DNA of 29,942 nt from a bacterium (lineage in GTDB: Bacteria > SM23-31 > JAUVVT01): the NCBI GenBank assembly GCA_030616165.1, contig JAUWXV010000016.1, forward strand, positions 1-29,942, read 5' to 3'. Positions 1 through 8,425 of this stretch are shown here, piece after piece. The notes under the pieces are model-generated. The model searched no databases and had not been told where the DNA came from. It saw nothing but the letters and a program-made list of their open reading frames with translations. The position numbers and the translations under genes were made by a program. Each line of letters opens with the position of its first letter. Position 1 is the stretch's first letter.

Positions 1-303
1 AAAGGTTATTGAAGGAACAATAACTTCGTCCCCGCATCCAATGCCCGCAGCCCTGAGTGCAATTTCAATTGCAACGGTGCCGTTTGCACAGGAAATGCCA
101 TACTTTGCATCTTGATAGGCTGCAAATTTTTGTTCAAACTCTTCTGCTTTTGTTCCTGGGTCTGCTCCACGCATCCCTGAAAACCATGTCCTGCTTTTTA
201 TCACTTCTTCAACATATTTCAGTTCACGTTCGTCATAATGCGGCCATAAGAAAAAATCTTTTTTACGAAGTTTCTCTCCACCGTTAATTGCTAATTTACT
301 CAT
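1..303 (-). CDS. DegT/DnrJ/EryC1/StrS aminotransferase, N-terminal part (cut by left edge)
   Basis: The minus strand opens with ATG at 303-301, preceded by a strong AGGAGG ribosome site. It reads 101 uninterrupted codons to base 1. The protein starts MSKLAINGGEKLRKKDFF, continues with EEFEQKFAAYQDAKYGISCANGT and ends GDEVIVPSITF. This is the N-terminal fold of PLP-dependent sugar aminotransferases: an SCANGT-type turn near the cofactor phosphate, then the DEVIVPS strand. Family members transfer an amino group to keto-sugars or cyclitols, usually for surface glycans. The PLP lysine lies outside this piece. The fragment at 28991-29942 begins just where this one stops, so the two may be one gene. 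The family is clear, but the substrate cannot be inferred. Confidence 0.9.
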   Translation of the reverse strand, partial: MSKLAINGGEKLRKKDFFLWPHYDERELKYVEEVIKSRTWFSGMRGADPGTKAEEFEQKFAAYQDAKYGISCANGTVAIEIALRAAGIGCGDEVIVPSITF

Positions 304-1587
304 TGTTATTCCTCCTCTCTTTGTAATATCATTTTAAAATACATAACTTTTAAACAAATATGCTTTTAATCTAAATATTTTATTTGCAATTAATACATAT
401 GAAACTACAAAGAATATTTTGGTATTATAATTTTTAATTGACATTAAAAAAAGAACATTGGATGTATTAAAAACTCTTATGGAAAATAAAAGGAGTATCC
501 ACCTATGCTAAAGCTGAACCAAACAGTTTACAGGAAAAATAATATACAAAAAGAAAATACTTTTGTCAACAGTTTAATTGAGTTAAATTTTCCAAATAAT
601 TCTTGATTTATCCCAGAAAAATAATTAAAATGACCTAATCTGAATTATTCATAAATTGTAGTTATCGTTTATCAGCCATTAGCTTTTAGCTTAATAATTG
701 GTTTATTAAGCATTTGTTTAAAATATGATAGTTTACTGATAATTTCATCATAAGTTTTTGAGTTTATATATTTCAAATCATAACAAAATAATATTTGATA
801 TTCTAATTCGTTTGCATAACCAAAAGCAATTCACAGGAATCTGCAAAATAGGCGTCACTATTTTTTAATAACTAATGAGGTGATTTTTTAACCCTTTAAC
901 TAATAATTCTTCTATTAGTAGAAAATAGAATATTTAATGTCAAATGTCAAAATCCAAATGTCAAATCAAGCTCAAAATCCAAATATCAAAATAACTATAA
1001 ATACACAAGTTTTGACATTTAGTCATTTGGATTTTATTTGGCATTTGAGCTTTGAAATTTAAGCTTTTATTAGTAATATACCATAAAACTGCTTTTTTCA
1101 GGTGCGAATATTTAAAGTTAATGTATTAACAAATCGTTACACTAGTGTGCATACACAGACGTTTATGGTTTAGAGCTGGTTTTCGTCTTAATCACGAAAG
1201 TATAGAGAATATGTTATCTGAATTTGTTATTGGCAATTCGAAGGAGATAAGAAATAAATTAAAGAAAATTTTTTTATAATATACTTTATCTTATCTGAAA
1301 TGTCAAGGTTTAGTTGTTATCAGGGAGATACGCCGAAATTCAGTTATAGAAACTAACAACTTTTTTGTCAAAAATGCTTGTGAAAATCATCATTTGTTTC
1401 GTATATTGTATCATTGCTACTCCTTAATACTTGGTTTCTTTTCCATTTTCACACTAACCTAACAGAATTTTGAATCTATTTAGGTATCAGGGTTCAGGAT
1501 ACAGGATTTATTGTTGTGTGTGGAAATTTTTCTGTTTTTTTTTGCGGTAAAATTTAACAGAACATTAATCTCTATTGAGGAGGGAAA
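304..1587. other. 1.28 kb AT-rich intergenic region, no convincing gene
   Basis: This gap separates the divergent DegT gene and alcohol dehydrogenase, so it should hold both promoters, but I could not fix either. A TTGACA at 438-443 is the only good -35-like word, and no clear -10 follows at normal spacing. A repeat-rich patch at 937-1050 is listed separately. An open stretch at 1130-1279 (+) has a possible GTG start at 1145 and would encode about 44 residues, including GFRLNHESIENMLSEF. It has no ribosome site and resembles nothing I know, so it may be a gene remnant. Confidence 0.6.
937..1050. repeat. Short direct and imperfect inverted repeats (TCAAATGTCAAA / ATCCAAATG words)
   Basis: TCAAAATCCAAAT occurs twice in direct orientation, at 947-959 and 972-984. 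Complementary words follow at about 1011-1050 (TTTGACATTTAGTCATTTGG, then GGCATTTGA), making an imperfect inverted repeat around 1000. The patch has no coding potential. It looks like a dispersed non-coding repeat or the decayed ends of a small element. No second copy was seen in this window. Confidence 0.55.
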
Positions 1588-3018
1588 ATGAAAAGAGATA
1601 TAAATCAAAGGTCATTCCCAGAAAAGATTAACAAAAAAGCAGGAATCAGATTAATTGAAAATGGAGTTTTTGAAGGAATGGAGCCTATTATGAAAGAAAA
1701 TATTCAAAGGGCTGCAAAAATCCTGATGGATTGGAAAGGAGATTCCTATACCTTTGGGACTAGTGAGGATGTATTGAATAAAACAGGAGAATATGCGGGA
1801 AATTTCGGCAAAAAAGCCCTGGTCGTCGCCTCATTAGGGAAGATTTGGGTAAAAAAATTCCTCGAGAGGGTTCTCAATTCCCTAAAAAGCCATGGATTTG
1901 AATATGTAAATATATTTGATGCGAAGCCCAATGCTCCCAAAGAAGATGTTTATCGGATTGCTCTCTGGCTCTCCAAGACAAAATCGGATGTGATTGTTCC
2001 CATAGGTGGGGGCAGCACTATCGATGCGGCTAAAGCAGCAAGTATCCTTGCCAGTTACTCACCTTCCGAAGCAGTCAAGGAATTAGGTGCAAATGAAGAA
2101 ACAGCCTCCACTATAGAGCCATATTTTGGAACAGGAAATGTGTCAAAGATGAGAGAGAAAACATCGAAATCCATTATACCTATTTTAGCGATTCAGACTG
2201 CAGCCAGTTCTGCTGCACATCTTACTAAATATTCCAACATTACGGACCCTGTAATCGGACAGAAGAAGCTCATAGTTGACGATGCCATTGTTCCCACAGC
2301 AGCAATCTTCGACTACAGCATAACACTTAATTCCCCCACAGAACTGACGCTTGATGGAGGTTTGGATGGGATTGCACACTGCTGGGAGGTTTTTATGGGA
2401 GCCACAGGAGAGAGTTATTATGAAAAGGTTAAAGAGATTGCCCAATTGTCTATCTGGCTTATTATTAGGGGTCTTCAAAAGGTACAAAAAGATTCAAAAG
2501 ATACTGGAGCGAGGGTCGCTCTGGGGCTGGGCACGGACCTCGGGGGATATGCTATTATGTTAGGGGGGACCAGCGGTCCTCATCTGGGGAGTTTTTCTCT
2601 GGTGGACGTATGCAGTCACGGCAGGGCATGTTCGGTATTGAATCCTTATTATACAGTTCTATTCGCTGAAGCGATTCAGGAGCAGTTGAAGAGTATAGGA
2701 GATATCTATAAAGAGGCAGGATATATTAAAGAGAGATTAGAAGGGAAAAAGGGGAAAGAGCTTGGACTATTAGCGGCAAGAGGGATGATCGAGTTTTCCA
2801 AAGCATTGGGTTTTCCGACGACTCTGAAGGAATTAGGGACTACAAGGAAACATCTTGAGAGGATGCTCACAGCGGCAAAAAATCCTCAACTCAGGATGAA
2901 ACTTCGGAACATGCCTACGCCTATGGATGTGGAGAGTGGGGATGTTGAACGCCTTATGAAGCCCACAATTGAGGCAGCATATTCGGGTGACCTGGACATT
3001 ATCGTAAAGGAATGTTAA
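1588..3018 (+). CDS. Iron-containing alcohol dehydrogenase family protein
   Basis: This is a 476-residue protein of the Fe-ADH (group III) superfamily, which performs NAD(P)H-linked alcohol/aldehyde interconversion in the cytoplasm. The start is supported by GAGGAGGG just upstream of the ATG. The nucleotide-binding signature is VIVPIGGGSTIDAAKAAS (about residues 132-149). The metal site begins with LDGIAH (Asp-x3-His). The region that normally supplies two more His ligands reads GPHLGSFSLVDVCSHGRA. It keeps two histidines, but they are 12 residues apart where FucO has 14, and the first is shifted. At 476 residues it is longer than typical members (about 385), with roughly 60 extra N-terminal residues. 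It probably belongs to a divergent subfamily, and the substrate and metal are unknown. The sulfatase gene follows on the same strand across a palindromic repeat. Confidence 0.85.
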   Translation: MKRDINQRSFPEKINKKAGIRLIENGVFEGMEPIMKENIQRAAKILMDWKGDSYTFGTSEDVLNKTGEYAGNFGKKALVVASLGKIWVKKFLERVLNSLKSHGFEYVNIFDAKPNAPKEDVYRIALWLSKTKSDVIVPIGGGSTIDAAKAASILASYSPSEAVKELGANEETASTIEPYFGTGNVSKMREKTSKSIIPILAIQTAASSAAHLTKYSNITDPVIGQKKLIVDDAIVPTAAIFDYSITLNSPTELTLDGGLDGIAHCWEVFMGATGESYYEKVKEIAQLSIWLIIRGLQKVQKDSKDTGARVALGLGTDLGGYAIMLGGTSGPHLGSFSLVDVCSHGRACSVLNPYYTVLFAEAIQEQLKSIGDIYKEAGYIKERLEGKKGKELGLLAARGMIEFSKALGFPTTLKELGTTRKHLERMLTAAKNPQLRMKLRNMPTPMDVESGDVERLMKPTIEAAYSGDLDIIVKEC

Positions 3019-3020
3019 TA

Positions 3021-3100
3021 GTCTCCTCGATAAATCGAGGGATTAATGATATTTAATAGTTTGAAAACCTTTCATTAACGCCCGACTTTAGTTAGATAGT
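3021..3100. repeat. Two-part palindromic intergenic repeat, copy A
   Basis: Positions 3025-3040 are the palindrome CCTCGATAAATCGAGG. ATTAATGAT, a variable centre, CATTAACGCCC and a decayed second arm (GACTTTAGTTAG) follow, to about 3100. The reverse complement of 12434-12514 has the same order of parts: the CTCGATAAATCGAG stem, TTAATGATATTT, CATTAAC, then CTTTAGTTAG. The two sites are therefore copies of one dispersed element in opposite orientation. Here the second stem has lost its symmetry. It lies between the alcohol dehydrogenase and sulfatase genes and could act as a transcript-end hairpin. Confidence 0.8.
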
Positions 3101-3115
3101 TTCCAAGGACAAGTT

Positions 3116-4456
3116 ATGGATAGACGTACATTTATTAAAGGTATGGCTTCTTCAGTTGCTTTATCTTCTATACCGCAAAATATCAAAATTGGCAGTTCCG
3201 AAAAAAATCAGAATCATCCTAACATAATATTTATATTTTGTGATGACCTTGGTTATGGTGATTTAGGATGCTATGGCAATCCTGTTATCCGCACACCCCA
3301 CCTGGATAAATTAGCATCTGAGGGGATGCGGTTCACCGATTTTTACGCAGCATCGCCTGTGTGTTCACCTTCCCGAGCAGGCACTATAACAGGAAGAATA
3401 CCAAACCGCACTGGCATTTACGACTGGATTCCAGCTAACAGCGGCGTATATTTACGGATTGATGAAGTATCTGTTACGCGGATTCTCAAGAGTATGGGTT
3501 ACACTACCTGTCATTCAGGCAAATGGCATTTAAACAGCCGATTTGACGGGTCTGAACCTACACCGAGCGAACACGGATTTGATTTCTGGTTTTCCACACA
3601 AAACAATGCTAACCCGAGTCACTATAATCCGGATAACTTTATTCGCAATGGAGAGACCGTTGGCGAGTTGAAAGGATACTCGAGTACAATAATCATTAAT
3701 GAAGCCATTGAATTTATCCACCGTGTCTATCGTCAGCCATTTGTCGTTTTCATCTGGTTTCATACACCACATGAGACAATAGCTACACCAGATGAATTTG
3801 TAGATTGGTACCCGGAGTTTGCAGACCGTACCAAATCTGAGTACTACGGGAATATCAGTCAAATGGACTACGAGGTGGGAAGATTGTTGCAGGTAATTGA
3901 AGACCTTAAACTAAAGGATAATACACTGGTAATGTTCACCAGTGATAATGGTCCGGAGACCTTACACCGCTATCGCGGTGCAATCCGTTCACACGGCCTG
4001 CCGGGGCCATTGAGGGGAATGAAACTGCATATATATGAAGGAGGTATTAGAGTTCCCGGAATACTCCGCTTTCCAGGGAATACACAGCCCGGTCAGGTAT
4101 GCCATGAACCGACCAGTTGTGTGGATATACTGCCGACTTTTTGTGAGATTGCTGGAGCGAAAGTGCCTGACGATCGGGCAATCGATGGTACAAGCATTTT
4201 ACCAATATTTAAGGGGAAACCAATTCAAAGGCAAGTACCCCTATACTGGCAGTACGATAGGGCTCTGAGCAAACCAAAAATTGCTACCCGAGAAGGGGCA
4301 TGGAAGCTACTTACTACTGCCGATTTGCAAGACTTTGAATTGTATAACTTGGAGGATGATTGGGGAGAAACAAAAAATCTTGCTAATAGTGAACCCAAGC
4401 GTGTTAAAACTATGTCAAAAATATTGAAGTGGATGCATAAAAATGTCAATCAGTAG
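3116..4456 (+). CDS. Exported sulfatase (cysteine-type, formylglycine-dependent)
   Basis: This 446-residue protein of the alkaline-phosphatase-like sulfatase family would hydrolyse sulfate esters, most likely on sulfated glycans outside the cytoplasm. The N-terminus MDRRTFIKGMASSVALSS matches a twin-arginine export leader (RRxFxK). The catalytic signature CSPSRAG has Cys83 as the residue converted to formylglycine. Metal ligands are visible in FCDDLGYGD (Asp43, Asp44) and TSDNGPE, and GKWHL supplies the usual Lys and His. The C-terminal part (ELYNLEDDWGETKNLA) is typical of the family. In anaerobes the Cys is matured by a radical SAM enzyme (anSME). The radical SAM protein at 4815-6185 carries a B12 domain and is not of that type. 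The glycan target cannot be predicted. Confidence 0.93.
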   Translation: MDRRTFIKGMASSVALSSIPQNIKIGSSEKNQNHPNIIFIFCDDLGYGDLGCYGNPVIRTPHLDKLASEGMRFTDFYAASPVCSPSRAGTITGRIPNRTGIYDWIPANSGVYLRIDEVSVTRILKSMGYTTCHSGKWHLNSRFDGSEPTPSEHGFDFWFSTQNNANPSHYNPDNFIRNGETVGELKGYSSTIIINEAIEFIHRVYRQPFVVFIWFHTPHETIATPDEFVDWYPEFADRTKSEYYGNISQMDYEVGRLLQVIEDLKLKDNTLVMFTSDNGPETLHRYRGAIRSHGLPGPLRGMKLHIYEGGIRVPGILRFPGNTQPGQVCHEPTSCVDILPTFCEIAGAKVPDDRAIDGTSILPIFKGKPIQRQVPLYWQYDRALSKPKIATREGAWKLLTTADLQDFELYNLEDDWGETKNLANSEPKRVKTMSKILKWMHKNVNQ

Positions 4457-4555
4457 AAAATAAAAGCAGGATTAGGGTATGCAGGAAAAACTTTTTTATA
4501 TCATACCAAAACTTTGGTAAATTTTGGATATTTTAATTCACAAAAGCCCAGGTAA

Positions 4556-4575
4556 GGGCGGTTCACGAACCGCCC
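4556..4575. repeat. Perfect palindrome GGGCGGTTC-AC-GAACCGCCC
   Basis: Nine-base arms at 4556-4564 and 4567-4575 flank a two-base loop, and CCTGC follows directly. It is strongly G+C-rich against an A+T-rich background. Similar GGCGGTTCGCGAACCGCC palindromes occur as dispersed repeats in several bacterial groups (from memory, not searched). It lies 100 bases after the sulfatase stop and could form a transcript-end hairpin, but no U-tract follows. Confidence 0.75.
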
Positions 4576-4613
4576 CTGCAAGAGACGGAATATATTGTTT
4601 ATTAATTGTTTAA

Positions 4614-4657
4614 ATGCTGAAATAATACTGAATCAAGTTCAGCACAGGATTCAGCAT
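4614..4657. repeat. Imperfect inverted repeat (ATGCTGAA ... TTCAGCAT)
   Basis: ATGCTGAA at 4614-4621 pairs with TTCAGCAT at 4650-4657. Inside it lies a second match, CTGAA ... TTCAG (ACTGAATCAAGTTCAGC). It resembles the widespread 'CTGAATCAAGTTCAG' intergenic repeat type. Together with the palindrome at 4556 it accounts for the only recognisable content of the 358-base gap at 4457-4814. No gene is evident there. Confidence 0.6.
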
Positions 4658-4814
4658 GACAGATAAATTCTACTTGTTTTAAGCAAGATTTAACGATCAA
4701 CACGTTGCAGTGTGTTCGATTGAAGCGCCTTATTAGGTATGAAAGCTTATGATTTGCAGATTTCATCGCTCTTATCTTGTGCCTGGCACTCGGTTTTCTT
4801 TGCACTCTACTTAC

Positions 4815-6185
4815 TCAATCGTGTCTATTACCCCATTGACGATTGAAGTCCACGTATACCTTGCGGCTAAGATAGAGATTTCTCCTGTATGAAAGATTGG
4901 CCACCAAGCTGAATATCGGCTTGCGGCGTTGCCACAAGCTTCTGCATATCCTGCGCAGAATGCGAGGAATAGAATAGAAACTCCAGTTGCAGGAGTTCAT
5001 TTCTTGGATGATGCTGTCTATAGACAAATGCTTATACCGGGCCACTGGGAAGGTCAGCGTGTAGTATTTCCAGTCTTCCGGGAACACATTGAGGGCGATG
5101 CGATCCTCTGATTTCATCTGATTCCACAGGCCTGTGCCAGGCAAGGGTGTCAGGTACATCACATTGATATTGTCCACTCGGTATTTGCTTGCCATGTTGG
5201 CAATATGTTTGCCGATGCCAGGTTTATGTATGTCCAAACCAATGATAAAGGAACCCACGACTATGATATTGTGCCGCTGTATGCGTCGTACAGAAGCGCG
5301 GAAGTCCCGGCCCTTCAGAAGGTTGAATTTCTTGCCGATCTCGAGAAGCCCTTCCAGCTCAGGAGATTCAAAGCCGATGAAGATGCCGATGCACCCGGCC
5401 TTCGCGGCCAACGCCATAAGCTCTTCATCATCAGAGAAGTTAATTGTGGCTTGGGCAACCCATTTCTTTCGCAGGTTCGCCTGTGCAATGGCGCGGAACA
5501 GGTCCTTGGCGCGGGCAATGTGTTCAGGGCGCGTGCCAATGAGGTTGTCATCCACCACCAGAACATGTTTCTCACGGACTAACTGTAATTCCCGCACGAC
5601 ATCCGGAATTGGTCGCTGCCGGTAGCGCGTCCCGTTGAACGCCGTCACGCTACAAAAACTGCAGTTTAACGGACAGCCGCGTGTTGTCTGAATTGCTCCA
5701 AAGGCATATCCCGTTGCCAGCAAATCATGACGGGCGAAGGGGACTTCGTTTATATCAGCTAGCCCTCCATCATATCGGTGCTTCAGTCTGCCATGCCGAG
5801 CATCCTCAAGAACCTGTGGCCAAATACCATCAGCTTCCCCCGTGACGACAGAGTCAACACGCTCCATGACCTCGTCCTGGCACATGGTTGCGTGAATACC
5901 CCCCATAACGATGGGTACTCCCAAACGCCGGAAGTAAGTGGCCACTTCATAGGCGCGGTTTGCCTGTGAGGTGAAAGCAGTAATACCCACTAAGTCCGGA
6001 AGAGGCATGGCCGAATAGTCCGGCACGCCTAAGTTCTCGTCCACAATCGAGATTTCCCACTCCTGTGGGGTCAAGCCCGCGAGAACCATAAGGCTGAGCG
6101 GTTTCCATACGCGGTAACGGTTCCAGCGGCTCTCTTTGACTAAACTGACAAGCGAATTGGAGGGATTTATCAAATATAATCGCAT
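4815..6185 (-). CDS. B12-binding domain radical SAM protein
   Basis: This 456-residue protein has an N-terminal cobalamin-binding-type domain (about 1-130, including PDLVGITAFTS and VPIVMGGIHATM). A radical SAM core follows, with RGCPLNCSFC giving Cys171, Cys175 and Cys178 for the SAM-binding [4Fe-4S] cluster. The C-terminal region (about 280-430) resembles the DUF4070-type tail of this class. Related proteins methylate or rearrange lipids and natural products, and the substrate here is unknown. It is isolated and opposite in direction to both neighbours. Its base composition differs sharply: a 60-base sample at 5461 is about 60% G+C, against 25% for 9481-9540. Recent horizontal acquisition is likely. 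Start: ATG at 6185; a GTG 12 bases upstream in another frame is not preferred. Confidence 0.88.
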   Translation of the reverse strand: MRLYLINPSNSLVSLVKESRWNRYRVWKPLSLMVLAGLTPQEWEISIVDENLGVPDYSAMPLPDLVGITAFTSQANRAYEVATYFRRLGVPIVMGGIHATMCQDEVMERVDSVVTGEADGIWPQVLEDARHGRLKHRYDGGLADINEVPFARHDLLATGYAFGAIQTTRGCPLNCSFCSVTAFNGTRYRQRPIPDVVRELQLVREKHVLVVDDNLIGTRPEHIARAKDLFRAIAQANLRKKWVAQATINFSDDEELMALAAKAGCIGIFIGFESPELEGLLEIGKKFNLLKGRDFRASVRRIQRHNIIVVGSFIIGLDIHKPGIGKHIANMASKYRVDNINVMYLTPLPGTGLWNQMKSEDRIALNVFPEDWKYYTLTFPVARYKHLSIDSIIQEMNSCNWSFYSIPRILRRICRSLWQRRKPIFSLVANLSYRRNLYLSRKVYVDFNRQWGNRHD

Positions 6186-6307
6186 AGCGTGTATTCACTC
6201 TTGGATAGGGATTTACTTATTTTCCCCGATATTCCCCATATTAAAATCAAATATGACTTTAGTTTGAGTTTTTGTTATATTTTAAGTAAAAAATAACAAT
6301 TTTTCCA

Positions 6308-6640
6308 TTAAGTGCAACTGTTTTTTTTTATTTTAAATAATATTATCTGTTTCTTTCTGATTAAGATGTTTTCCCTTAAAATAGGATGACTGGAGATACC
6401 TGTCCAACGGTTATTATGAGAAAGTGTAGCAGTATTGGGTCTTGCCGCATTCTTGCCCCTGTGCTTTTTTCCTGTAATAACTCTCATTACAGGATCAAGC
6501 GATAAACGCTGTGCATCATTGACATCTTCATAACCCGCAAGGCGGATGTATACTGATTGTCGTAGTAAGGAGGTCATGTCATGCTGAATATTACGTCCAG
6601 TTCGTCTATCGCTAAAAATAGCATCAACCGAGTTAAATTG
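6308..6640 (-). pseudogene. IS1380-family transposase remnant
   Basis: The minus strand reads, without a proper start, QFNSVDAIFSDRRTGRNIQH followed by LLRQSVYIRLAGYEDVNDAQ and RLSLDPVMRVITGKK. The RLAGYEDVNDAxRLxxDPxMR string is the N-terminal signature of IS1380-type DDE transposases. After about residue 65 the reading loses resemblance and ends after roughly 110 codons, whereas intact members have more than 400. An in-frame stop lies just upstream of QFNSV. Both ends are missing, so it cannot move itself. An internal ATG at 6577 would give an 89-residue product, which I regard as an accident. It lies directly downstream of the ceramidase remnant, marking this as a former insertion or deletion site. 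Confidence 0.85.
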
Positions 6641-6665
6641 ACCAGGTTAGTAGATTATCCGAAAT

Positions 6666-7077
6666 TTACCGCAGTTTTTTAATTTTGTTCAAAAGTTGGA
6701 GTGCAGCATCCACAAGTTTTTCCCCCTCACCATTTTTTATGCGGCTTACTTCAACTTCGTATGCCCCTTCATCAAATGCTTTCTCATCAGGCACATAACC
6801 GAGGTCAGACTGAGATTGTTCTATGATAAATGTATATTGAAATGGAGATTTCTCTTTGACACCCAACCCAAGTTCTACAAATATTTCTCCGGGAAGAGAA
6901 ACTAAAGCAATATCCCCAATCCCAAAAGTTTGCACTTCGGCTTCAATTGGTTTACCATGAAGTTCCTGAACTCTCAATATTTTCGCTGCTATTCTTGCTT
7001 CTTTTGTAAACGAACCCGGTGAAAATCGTTCTTTAGCATTTATTCTTGCCCATTCTATTTCTCCTTTTGTATATTTA
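6666..7077 (-). pseudogene. C-terminal remnant of a neutral/alkaline ceramidase-like protein
   Basis: From an in-frame stop near 7077 the minus strand reads IYKGEIEWARINAKERFSPG, then IAAKILRVQELHGKPIEAEV and GIGDIALVSLPGEIFVELGL, ending at a normal family C-terminus (stop at 6666-6668). It corresponds to the last third of ceramidase-like proteins. LPGEIFVELG, LGYVPDEKAF and GAYEVEVSR match FPGELFHEIG, VGYLPTQKAF and GGYEPAGTR in the intact gene at 27342-28718. The catalytic N-terminal domain with its metal-binding histidines is absent. A TTG at 6977 could start a 103-residue peptide, but this is most likely a dead 3' fragment. The transposase remnant 25 bases away suggests how it was truncated. 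Confidence 0.85.
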
Positions 7078-7354
7078 TTGAGACGTTTAATACTTAAGTT
7101 TGGCTAACTGTCAACACAAAGTCAAAATAATAAATATTAAGTAATACCGGGATTTCAAAAAATTAGATGCTTCAGTATTACAGAATAAATTTCTTGATTT
7201 ATAATATTTAAAATATTATATTTTTTGCTTTATAAACATTCTTTATAATTTCATAAAGAAAATTTTCTTTTGTAGCTGGTAACTTCTAAATCTTACAGCC
7301 CTTTATAAAGATTATTTAATAAAAAACATGAAATTATATGTCAAGGAATAATCT

Positions 7355-8407
7355 ATGAATTTTACGCCTAAATGTATTGCGACAACTATCGGGAGCTTCC
7401 CTTATAAAGAACCCGACAAAATAACAGAGAAAATATTCGAAACACTGTTAGATATACCAAACTGGGCACAACTTCCTAATCTGAATTTTAGAGAAAGCAT
7501 GTATATTCAATATAGTGAAGGTATGCCCTGTATTGTTATAGACGAAAACAAGGGGACGATTTACTTTGATACATCAGGGGATATCTACGAAAAACTTGAC
7601 ATATTTTATGAAAAATATGTAGAAAAAGATATCGATTACTTCGGTATAACGAGAGAATTTTCTTCAGGATTTTATGCTTTTGAAAATTACTTGAATAATC
7701 AGGATTCAGGAAGGATAAAGTTTTTGAAGGGACAGGTAACAGGTCCTGTAAGTTTTGGTCTGACTGTAACAGATGAGAATAAAAGGGCAGCATTATACAA
7801 TGATGGGCTTGTAGATTCGATTGTCAAGTGCTGTGCAATGAAGGCTGCCTGGCAGATTACGAGATTAAAAAGATTTCTTAAGAATATAATAATTTTTATC
7901 GATGAACCATACCTGAGTTCATTTGGCTCTGCCTTTATCAACATTTCGCGTGAACAGGTAATAGATTATATCAATGAGGTTACAGATACCATTCATGAAT
8001 ACGGCGGGATTGCAGGAGTCCACTGCTGCGGAAATACCGACTGGTCTATTCTCATGGATACAAGAATTGATATTATTAACTTTGATGCTTATGAGTATTT
8101 TCAGAGTTTGGTGCTTTATCCAGAGAATTTGAAAAAATTTTTCAGAAACGGAGGGATTCTGGCATGGGGCATCGTTCCTACGTCCGGAAAGATAAAGGAT
8201 GAAAATACTGATACCATCCTTGAAAATTTTGAAAACAAGATAGAGGTTTTATCGAAAAAAGGATTTGATAAAAATGAAATTCTTGACAGATGTTTGATAA
8301 CTCCAAGTTGTGGGATGGGAACATTATCAATAAATTTATCCGATAAAGTACTCGAGATATTAAATAATATTTCAACTAAATTAAGAGAGAAATACTATAA
8401 CATTTAA
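7355..8407 (+). CDS. mesB: Folate-independent core methionine synthase (MesB-like, MetE catalytic domain)
   Basis: This 350-residue protein corresponds only to the C-terminal catalytic barrel of MetE, starting with TTIGSFPYKEPDK. Zinc ligands are visible: His223 and Cys225 in HCCGNTDW, Glu247 in FDAYEYF (24 residues after the His, as in E. coli MetE), and Cys319 in TPSCGMGT. The folate/N-terminal barrel is absent. Such 'core' enzymes methylate homocysteine from a methyl-corrinoid donor. The MesB family is known from anaerobes with the Wood-Ljungdahl pathway and is predicted to use the corrinoid iron-sulfur protein. Its position at the head of the acs cluster fits that. AAGGA precedes the ATG. 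The 277 bases upstream are A+T-rich with no clear promoter. A different methyl acceptor or a corrinoid methyltransferase role is the alternative. Confidence 0.75.
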   Translation: MNFTPKCIATTIGSFPYKEPDKITEKIFETLLDIPNWAQLPNLNFRESMYIQYSEGMPCIVIDENKGTIYFDTSGDIYEKLDIFYEKYVEKDIDYFGITREFSSGFYAFENYLNNQDSGRIKFLKGQVTGPVSFGLTVTDENKRAALYNDGLVDSIVKCCAMKAAWQITRLKRFLKNIIIFIDEPYLSSFGSAFINISREQVIDYINEVTDTIHEYGGIAGVHCCGNTDWSILMDTRIDIINFDAYEYFQSLVLYPENLKKFFRNGGILAWGIVPTSGKIKDENTDTILENFENKIEVLSKKGFDKNEILDRCLITPSCGMGTLSINLSDKVLEILNNISTKLREKYYNI

Positions 8408-8425
8408 ATTTTAATCTACAAAAAA

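Noticed and set aside
937-1050. CRISPR array
   Set aside because: Only two direct repeats of 13 bases with a 12-base gap, no regular spacers and no cas genes.
5134-5625. Long plus-strand open frames opposite the radical SAM gene
   Set aside because: They lie wholly inside the antisense of a well-supported gene, have no domain resemblance, and long antisense frames are expected in G+C-rich coding DNA.
6308-6577. An intact 89-residue gene starting at ATG 6577
   Set aside because: The IS1380 signature continues upstream of that ATG, so the ATG is internal to a transposase remnant.
6666-6977. A free-standing 103-residue protein starting at TTG 6977
   Set aside because: Ceramidase-family similarity extends upstream of the TTG to an in-frame stop near 7077, so this is a truncated gene.
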